The translations under genes were made by a program, and so were the position numbers. Of a DNA stretch of 64,000 nt, positions 55,555-64,000 are shown in pieces. The stretch comes from Triticum aestivum. Lineage: Eukaryota > Streptophyta > Magnoliopsida > Poales > Poaceae. The notes beneath the pieces are model-generated. The model made no database searches and was not told the DNA's origin. It was given only the letters and a program-made list of their open reading frames with translations. The stretch lies in assembly GCF_018294505.1 (NCBI RefSeq), contig NC_057809.1, forward strand, positions 504,678,506 to 504,742,505, given 5' to 3'. Every line of letters starts with the position of its first letter. Positions within the stretch are counted from its first letter, which is position 1.

Positions 55555-57075
55555 ACGGAAAGTAATCCTTTGAGGGGCTTGTTCGGGGTATCTTCACCCC
55601 GACCCGTAGAGCAAAGAGTTGCTCCTCAACCTACTAAACCTACTGAAAATGTTTACTTTTGAAATTCCTTCGGGTATGATAGAGAGACTGCTAGCTAATC
55701 CTTTTACAGGAGATGGAATATTACATCCCGATATGAACCTAATCTATGTGGATGAAGTTTGTGGATTATTTAATCTTGCAAGTATGCCCGAGGATGTTAT
55801 CAAGAAGAAGGTCTTCCCTTTATCTTTGAAGGGAAAGGCATTGACATGGTTTAGGCTATGTGATGATATTGGATCATGGAACTACAACCGATTGAAATTG
55901 GAATTTCATCAGAAGTTTTATCCTATGCATCTGGTTCATCGTGATCGTAATTATATATATATAATTTTTGGCCTCGCGAAGGAGAAAGTATCGCTCAAGC
56001 TTGGGGGAGGCTTAAGTCAATGTTATATTCATGCCCCAATCATGAGCTCTCAAGAGAAATTATTATTCAAAAATTTTATGCTCGGCTTTCTCTCAATAAT
56101 CGCTCCATGCTCGATACTTCTTGTACTGGTTCTTTTATGACGAAGACTATTGAATTCAGATGGGATTTATTGGAAAGAATTAAATGCAACTCTGTAGATT
56201 GGGAACTCGACGAAGGTAAGGAGTCAGGTATCACACCTAAGTTTGATCGTGTTAAATCTTTTATGGATACCAATGCTTTTCGTGAATTTAGCACAAAATA
56301 TGGACTTCACTCTGAGATAGTAGCTTCTTTCTGTGAATCATTTGCTACTCATGTTGATCTCCCTAAGGAGAAGTGGTTTAAATATCATCCTCCCATTGAA
56401 GTAAAAATAGTTGAACCTATTAAAGTTGAAGAAAAGACTATCACTTATAATGTTGATCCTATTGTTCCTACCGCTTATATTGAGAAACCACCTTTCCCTG
56501 TTAGAATAAAGGATCATGCTAAAGCTTCAACTGTGGTTCGTAATAGTAATGCTAGAACACATACACCCCCTGAGCAAATTAAAGTTGAACCTAGTATTGC
56601 TATGGTTAAAGATCTCTTGGTCGATAATATTGACGGGCATGTTATTTGCTTCTGTGATGAAGCTGATAGAATTGCTAGACCCGATACTAAAGATAAACAT
56701 AGACCTGTGGTAGGCGTGCCTGTTGTTTCTGTTAAAATAGGAAATCATTTCTATCATGGCTTATGTTATATGGGTGCTAGTGCGAGCGCAATACCTCATT
56801 CCTTATACAAAGAAATTATGCATGATATTGCAGCTGCTGAGATAGAAGATATTGATGTTAATATTAAGCTTGCCAATAGAGATACTATTTCACCAGTTGG
56901 GATTGTTAGAGATGTTCAATTCTTGTGCGGGAAAGTTAAATATCCTACTGATTTTGTCGTTCTTGGTTCCCCACAAGATGACTTTTGTCCCATTATATTT
57001 GGTAGACCCTTCTTGAATACTGTTAATGCTAAGATAGACTACAAAAAGGATATTGTTACTATTGGTCTAGTGGGT
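55555..57075 (+). pseudogene. Element W gag and protease
   Basis: The expected start codon is ACG at 55555-55557 where Z has ATG. An extra T near 55650 shifts the frame. Gag then reads FEIPSGMIERLLANPF (55660) and KGKALTWFRLCDD (55830), and shifts again near 55965 before ELSREIIIQKFYARLS (56050). The frame from 56020 runs through the gag C-terminus and protease, where the catalytic Asp is replaced by Tyr (56767-56769, in CYMGASASAIP). The core IIFGRPFLNT lies near 56995. A shift near 57070 ends it. Confidence 0.92.
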
Positions 57076-59161
57076 ATTCTCATGATTTTAATTTTGCTAA
57101 ATTTCGTAGACAACCCCATGATAAAGAATTTCGTAGTAAAGATGAAATTATTGGTCTTGCTTCTATTGCCGTGCCTCCTAATGATCCTTTAGAAAAATAT
57201 TTGCTAGACCATGAAAATGATATGTTTATGAATGAAAGAAGGTAAATAGATGAAATATTCTTTAAATAGGGGACTATTTTGAAACACAACTTGTCTGTTG
57301 AAATTCTAGGGGATCCTCCTCCACCCAAGGGTGACCCCGTGTTTGAGCTTAAACCATTACCTGATACCCTTAAATATGTTTATGTTGACGAAAAGAAGAT
57401 ATATCATGTTATTATTAGTGCTAACCTTTCAGAGCAGGAAGAAGAGAAATTATTGAAAACTCTAAAGAAGCATCGTGCTGCTATTGGATATACTCTTGAT
57501 GATCTTAAGGGCATTAGTCCCACTCTATGCCAGCACAAAATAAAATTGGAGAAAGACGCTAAACCAGTTATTGATCACCAATGACGGCTAAATCCTAAGA
57601 TGAAAGAAGTGGTAAGAAGTGAAATACTAAAGCTTCTGGAGGCAGGTATAATTTATCCTGTTGCTGATAGTCAGTGGGTAAATCCTTTCCATTGTGTCCC
57701 TAAGAAGGGGGGTATTACTGTTGTTCCTAATGATAAAGATGAATTGATCCCACAAAGAATTGTTACAGGTTATAGAATGGTTATTGATTTCCGCAAATTA
57801 AATAAAGCTACTAGAAACGATTATTCTGGTTTATTGATCAAATGCTAGAAAGATTATCCAAACATACACATTTTTGCTTTATAGACGGTTATTCTAGTTT
57901 CTCTCAAATACCTGTGTCGAAAGAGGATCAGGAAAAGACCACTTTTACTTGCCCTTTCGGTACCTTTGCTTATAGAAGTATGCCTTTTGGTTTATGTAAT
58001 GCACCTGCTACCTTTCAAAGATGTACGACTGCTATATTCTCTGACTTTTGTGAAAAGATTATTGAGGTTTCCATGGATGATTTCTCAATGTATGGAACTT
58101 CTTTTGATGATTGCTTAAGCAACCTTGAGCGAGTGTTGCAGAGATGTGAAAAAACTAATCTTGTCTTGAACTGGGAGAAGTGCCACTTTATGGTTCATGA
58201 AGGTATTGTCTTGGGGCATAAAATTTCTAAAAGAGGTATTGAAGTTGATAAAGCTAAAGTTGGTGCTATTGAAAAGATATCATGTCCTAAGGACATTAAA
58301 GGTATAAGAAGTTTCCTTGGTCATGCCGGTTTTTGTAGGAGGTTCATTAAAGACTTCTCAAAAAATTCTAGGCCTCTGACTAATCTCTTACAAAAAGATG
58401 TTCCTTTTGTATTTGATGATGATTGTGTAGAAGCATTTGAAATACTTAAGAAAGCCTTGATTTTTGCACCTATTGTTCAGCCACCTGATTGGAATTTACC
58501 CTTTGAAATTATGTGTGATGCTAGTGATTATGTTGTAGGTGTTGTTCTAGGACAAAGAGTTGATACGAAATTAAATGTTATCCAATATGCTACTAAAACT
58601 CTAGATAGTGCCCAGAGAAATTATGCTACTACTGAAAACGAATTTTTAGCAGTTGTATTTGTTTGTGATAAGTTCAGACCTTATATTGTTGATTCTAAAG
58701 TAACTGTTCACACTGATCATGCTGCTATTAAATACCTTATGGAAAAGAAAGATGCTAATCCTAGACTTATTAGATGGGTTCTCTTGCTACAAGAATTTTA
58801 TTTGCATATTATTGATAGAAAGGGAGCTGAGAACCCCGTTGCAGACAACTTGTCTAGGTTAGAGAATGTTCTTGATGACCCACTAACTATAGATGATAGC
58901 TTTCCTGATGAACAATTAGCTGTCATAAATGCTTCTCGTACTGCTCCATGGTGTGCTGATTATGCTAACAACATTGTTGCTAAATTTATACCACCTAGTT
59001 TCACATACCAACAAAAGAAAAAAGTTTTTCTATGATTTAAGACATTAGTTCTGGGATGACCCACACCTTTATAAAGGAGTAGATGGTGTTATTAGACGTT
59101 GTGTACCTGAGCATGAACAGGAACAGATCCTACGCAAGGGTCACTCCGAGGCTTATGGAGG
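57076..59161 (+). pseudogene. Element W reverse transcriptase, RNase H and integrase start
   Basis: Reverse transcriptase lies in three frame pieces (57279-57584, 57600-57848, 57842-59035), with VPKKGG near 57700, [15 protein letters not shown] near 57980 and the catalytic SMDDF at about 58070. A small deletion near 57830 removes part of the domain. RNase H (CDASDYVVG near 58515, HTDHAAIKY near 58710) is unbroken to 59035. An extra A there and a stop near 59044 precede the integrase N-terminus (VPEHEQEQILRKG near 59100), which Q interrupts at 59162. Confidence 0.92.
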
Positions 59162-62100
59162 TGTGACGCCCCCGATTTAACCGTACACTAATCATACACG
59201 CAAATGTGTACGACCAAGAACAGAGACTCACGGGAAGATATCACAACACAACTCTAGACACAAATAAAATAATACAAGCTTTATATAACAAGCCAGGGGC
59301 CTCGAGAGCACGAATACATAAGCTCGAATACACAAGAGTCAGCAGAAGCAATAATATATGAGTATGGACATAAGTTAAACAAGCTTGCCTTAAGAAGGCA
59401 AGCACAAAAGTAGCAACGATTGAAAAGGCAGGGCCTCCTGCCTGGGACCTCCTAACTACTCCTCAAAGCCGAACTCCATGTAGAATCATCCTCGGGATCC
59501 TCTGGCTCCTGGACTCCAACATCTGGTTGCGACAATCGGGTATAGAAAAGGGGAAAAGGGGGAGCAAAGCAACCGTGAATACTCATCCAAAGTACTCGCA
59601 AGCAAGGAGCTACACTACATATGCATGCATTGGTATCAAATGGAAAAGGGGTATCATATGTGGACTGAACTGCAGAATGCCGGAATAAGAGGGGGATAGC
59701 TAGTCCTATCAAAGACTACGCTTCTGGCCACCTCCATCTTGCAGCATGTAGAAGAGAGTAGATGGTGAGTTCACCAAGTATCATCGCATAGCATAATCCT
59801 ACCCGGCGATCCTCTCCTCGTCGCCCTGTTAGAGAGCGATCACCGGGTTGTATCCAACACTTGAAAGGGTGTGTTTTATTAAGTATCCGGTTCTAGTTGT
59901 CATAATGTCAAAGTATAACTCCGGGTCGTCCTTTTACCGAGGGACACAACTATTCGAATAGATAAACTTCCCTGCAGGGGTGCACCACATTCCCCAACAC
60001 GCTCGATCCCCTTTGTCCGGACACACTTTTCTGGGTCATGACCGGCCTCGGAAGATCAACACGTCGCAGCCCCACCTAGGCACAACAGAGAGGTCAGCAC
60101 GCCGGTCTAAATCCTATGGAGCAGGGGTCTGGGCCCATCGCCCATTGCACACCTACACGTTGCGAACTCGGCCGGCGAGCAGACCTAGCCTCCCTTATAC
60201 AAGAGCAGGCGTCCCAGTCCAACTCGGCGTGCGCCGCCCAGTCGCTGACGTCACGAAGGCTTCGGCTGATACCACAATGTCGAGTGCCCATAACTGTTCC
60301 CGCATAGTTGGTTAGTGCACATAGGCCAGTGTCCAGACTCAGATCAAATACCAAGATCTCGTTAAGCGCGTTATTTTGAAGTAACCGCGGACGCCGACCA
60401 GGGCCAGGCCCACCTCTCTCCTAGGTGGTCTCAACCTTCCCTGTCGCTCCGCCACAAAGATATACCCAGAGGGCCGTCAGGACAAAGGTCCTTTTAGCCC
60501 CCAATCCGTGAATCACTATGGGTACTCTTCGAGCCGACCCGTCTTTAGTCATCACATGTATCATGTATAAGATATATAACATATACCCATGATCACCCCC
60601 CTAGTGATCACGTCCCGATAGTATAGCATGGCAGACAGACAAGAATGTAGGGTCACTGATGATAAACTAGCATCCTATACTAAGCATTTAGGATTGCAGG
60701 GAAAGGTAACAACAGTTGTAGCAAGGACATGCTATGCATCAGATAAGGATTAACGGAAAGCAGTAACATGCTACACTACTCTAATGCAAGTAGTAGAGAG
60801 AAGAGTAGGCGATATCTGGTGATCAAGGGGGGGGGGGCTTGCCTGGTTGCTTTGGCAAGAAGGAGGGTCGTCAACATCGTAGTTGAACTGGGGGTCTCCG
60901 GCAGTCTCGGGGTCTACCGGAAAGAAGTAATGGAGGGGGAACACAATAAATAATAGAGTAAACAAAAGCATCACAAAGAAAGATATAGGCAATACACAGC
61001 GCTAGGGTTGACCTAACGCAATGCTAGGCGATATAGGTGAAGGGGAAAACATCCGGGAATGTTTTCCCGAAGTTTGTCATTTTTGGAAAAATGAAACAGA
61101 GGTAGATTGTTGCACGTTAGCTATGCTAGGGATGCGTGGCAGACGAACATGCTGCGTCTTTGGATTTGTATCGTCGTTCTGAGCAACTTTCATATAGAAA
61201 ACATTTTCATCCGAGTTGCGGTTTATTTTCTATGAATTTCTAAAGTTTTAAACAAATTCTGGAATTATTAATAATAGAAAAGGAATTATGACATCAGCAT
61301 TGCATGGGGATGACGCCAGCAGTCAACAGACTCGCTGACCAGGGTCAAACCTGCCATGTGGGGCTGGTGGGACCCACATGTCATGGTCAGAGGGCTTAAC
61401 TAAGTTTAACTAAGACTAAACATGGTTAATTAGCACCTGGACCCCACCTGTCAGTGTCTTAACTGAATAACTAATTAATTTTAATTATAAAACTGGTTTA
61501 GTTAAATTAATTACGCGGTGGGGCTCGCATGTCAGGCGGCTAGAGTGCCTAGTCAGCAGTTGACCAAAGTCAACAAGTTAGCCGGGCCCACGGGTCAGCG
61601 ACCCAAGGGGTGGCCCCGGCCGGCCAGGTCAGCGGTGGTGCTGGAGCTAGCTCCTTCGACCAAATCCACGATGGAGGGCGCGACCGTGCATCGGGATTCA
61701 TCATCCGGCGGCCAAAATGGGCGTGGGCGGGCGTGTTGAATGGGGAGAGCCCGCCGCGTCCTGTGGGGGCACTAGTAGGAGTTGAGGCCACCGGAGTTGG
61801 CACCAGTGTTGAGCAGAGGCCGCGGTTGGCTTCGGGCCTCGACAGGGACGGCTCCAGGGAGTATGGCGAGTGGCACCAAGGGGCTCATTGGCCTCCTAGG
61901 AAGCTCAGGAGCACGGTGTGCGTTGCGGGCGCGAGAGGGGCTAGCGATGGCTGCGGCGGTGATATTAACAGCGGCAGCGAGCTCGTGGTTGAGCGGCAAG
62001 GCGATCCTCGGGCAACAAAAAGAAAGGGGAAAGGAGGGAAACGGACGGATGCTCACAGCGGTGATGGGGAGCTGCTCGGGGAGGCGTGGGACACAGTGAC

Positions 62101-63058
62101 GGCGACGGAGTCGACGTCGAACTCCGGTGGATGCAGAGGAAGAAGTTGCTCTGATCCCTCCGCGGTGGTGGCTCCCGGGTCGCGCTGGTGGTCGGGGTCA
62201 CAATAGTGGACATCGTCGGTAGGGCTGGACATGGTGGCACGTCGAGGAGGGGCCGGTGGCTACGCGGGCGAGCAAGCGGAGGAGACGGCAGTGGCGGCCA
62301 TGGCGGAGAGGGGAAGCAGCAGCGCGCGGGGGAAGGGGGATCTGAGTGGGGAGGCGAAGAGGGAGCGCAAGGGGGAGTGGGTGAGTGGGGAGGGAACCCA
62401 AGGCGTCGGGGCTGCCCTTATCCCCTCGCCGGCGACGTGGCAATGCAGGGCACCGCGCCGGGTCCATGGGAACGAGTTGGGGAGGGCTCGGTCACGTGAA
62501 CAGAGAGAAGGAGAGGGGTGACCGGGGAGGGGGAGTGGGCCGGCCTAGCTGGGTCGGTTGGCTGGGTGGGCAGAAGCCCAGGTGAGGTATGGGGCTTTCT
62601 CTCTTTTTTCTTTTCTTTTTATTTATTTATTTTTACTTATTCTTTCCTGTTTTATTTCTGGTTACATTTTATTTTAGTTTTAGTAAAAATTACCACTAGT
62701 ATCTAAATTTGTATTATAAATAAACTACTGTCAGATTAATTCCTAGCCCATAATGAAATAGTTTTAATATCATATATAATCCAATTAGGCATTTATTTAA
62801 TTGTTTTCACTACTGGTTAAATCATTTTAGTGCACTTAAATATTTTATAAATATGTGGGTTCTCCACCATAATTAACTATGCAATATTTGTCACCTCTAG
62901 AATATTTTAGTTTTTATGTTCGAAAACTTCTATCGTTTGCCTAAAATTCAAATTTGATTTTGAACTGTTTTGATCTAACGCGAGGTTAGCAACACTAACA
63001 GAGGTGATGTGGCATCATTAGCGTAGGTTTACTGTAGCATAATTGTCCGGGCGTCACA
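59162..63058. mobile_element. Q: probable long solo LTR in W integrase
   Basis: 3897 bp with perfect inverted ends TGTGACGCCC...GGGCGTCACA and a 5 bp TSD GGAGG (59157-59161, 63059-63063). TG...CA ends plus a 5 bp TSD point to an LTR retroelement. No primer site, polypurine tract, gag or pol is visible, so a solo LTR of a long-LTR gypsy (Tekay/RIRE3-like) fits best; that family link is tentative. A GC-rich block (about 61530-62580) has overlapping open frames on both strands (for example 61610-62206 plus, 62467-62198 minus), but none shows a known domain. A run of 13 G's is at about 60826-60838. Confidence 0.7.
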
Positions 63059-63108
63059 GGAGGACACCACGCTGGAGATAGAACTGCACATAAGGTATTG
63101 CAATCGGT

Positions 63109-64000
63109 TTTTATTGGCCTACTCTTTTCAAAGATGCCCATAAGTTTATCTTGTCTTGTGATGAATGTCAAATAATTGGTAATATTAGTAGAAGTCAAGA
63201 AATGCCTATGAACTATTCACTTGTTATTGAACCATTTGATGTTTGGGGCTTTGATTATATGGGACCATTTCCTTCCTCTAATGGGTATACACATATTTTA
63301 GTTGTTGTTGATTACGTTACTAACTGGGTAGAAGCTATTCCAACTAGTAGTGCTGATCATAACACCTCTATTAAGATGCTTAAAGAAGTTATTTTTCCGA
63401 GGTTTGGAGTCCCTAGATATTTAATGACTGATGGTGGTTCACATTTTATTCATGGTGCTTTTTGTAAAATGCTTGCTAAGTATGATGTTAATCATAGAAT
63501 TGCATCTCCATACCACCCACAGTCTAGCGGTCAAGTAGAACTGAGTAATATAGAGCGTAAATTAATTTTGCAGAAGACTGTTAATAGATCTAGAAAGAAT
63601 TGGTCCAAGAAACTTGATGATGCATTATGGGCCTATAGAACTGCATATAAAAATCCTATGGGTATGTCTCCGTATAAAATGGTTTATGGAAAAGCATGTC
63701 ACTTACCTCTCGAACTAGAACATAAGGCATATTGGGCCATTAAAGAGCTCAATTATGATTTCAAACTTGCCGGTGAGAAGAGACTATTTGACATTAGCTC
63801 ACTTGATGAGTGGAGAACCCATGCCTATGAGAATGCCAAACTGTTTAAAGAAAAGGTTAAAATATGGCATGACAAAAGGATACAAAAGCATGAGTTTAAT
63901 GTAGGTGATTATGTTCTGTTATACAACTCTTGTTTAGGATTTTTTGCAGGAAAACTCCTCTCTAAATGGGAAGGTCCTTACGTTATCGAGGAGGTCTATC
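63109..64000 (+). pseudogene. Element W integrase core and C-terminus (runs off the window)
   Basis: After a one-base loss near 63104, the frame is open from 63109 to the window end, 297 codons without a stop. It holds the zinc-motif CDECQ (63158), the complete catalytic set Asp 63253-63255, Asp 63430-63432 and Glu 63538-63540 (DD35E spacing), and a C-terminal module with KWEGPYVIEEV at the very end. It is the best-kept domain of W. It cannot be made as a full protein because of the upstream damage and Q. Confidence 0.93.

Noticed and set aside
60820..60840. G homopolymer as a biological feature
   Set aside because: A run of 13 G's may be a sequencing or assembly artefact, and nothing around it supports a function.
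61610..62206. 198-codon frame in Q as a captured host gene
   Set aside because: It is GC-rich with overlapping frames on both strands, no domain and no flanking splice structure that I could confirm. It is kept only as a question under Q.
59162..63058. Q as a terminal-inverted-repeat DNA transposon
   Set aside because: The ends are TG...CA with a 5 bp duplication. CACTA and Harbinger give 3 bp, hAT 8 bp and Mutator about 9 bp, so an LTR origin fits better.

Overview
This window is plant nuclear DNA made almost wholly of transposable elements. It most likely comes from a Triticeae grass (wheat, barley, Aegilops or a relative). The main evidence is at least four long terminal repeat (LTR) copies with the start, length and primer site of the BARE-1/WIS/Angela copia family, plus several gypsy families in the style known from wheat. 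I found no intact host gene, no tRNA or rRNA gene and no CRISPR array. Every long coding frame belongs to a retroelement, and nearly all are broken by stops, frameshifts or deletions.

Layout. (P) 1-2592: 3' end of a plus-strand Ty3/gypsy element, with RNase H, integrase and a 3' LTR. 2593-3929: intergenic DNA holding a probable LTR remnant. (L) A LINE on the minus strand, 3930-5193 and 14687-14809, split by (A), a 9.5 kb Sirevirus-like copia element at 5194-14681 with target-site duplication (TSD) CAAAC. (O) A BARE/Angela element starts at 14810, still inside the LINE. Its 5' LTR is split by (Z), a minus-strand gypsy element at 15003-49049 with TSD AGTTG. O resumes at 49055 and is split again at 53945 by (W), a plus-strand gypsy of the same family as Z that runs off the window.

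Inside Z lie a Stowaway MITE (15035-15127), a Sirevirus-type solo LTR S1 (about 16368-18015), a gypsy solo LTR S2 (46307-47826), a non-autonomous plus-strand gypsy Y (24483-30860) that is itself hit by a minus-strand non-autonomous gypsy X (18890-24482), and a BARE/Angela tandem T (34659-45651, TSD ATAAC) with three LTRs and two internal regions. Inside W lies Q (59162-63058, TSD GGAGG), probably a very long solo LTR.

Insertion order can be read directly: LINE first; then A and O; then Z and W in O; then S1, S2, MITE, Y and T in Z, and Q in W; then X in Y. Seven insertions have both TSDs in the window. One further deletion, near 18890, removed the 3' end of X, the 5' end of Y and the integrase end of Z.

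The least ordinary items are an antisense gene in Y with its own TATA box and three well-formed introns, the three-LTR tandem T, and arrays of short CpG-bearing palindromes, each with a different sequence, in the LTRs of A/S1, P and X.
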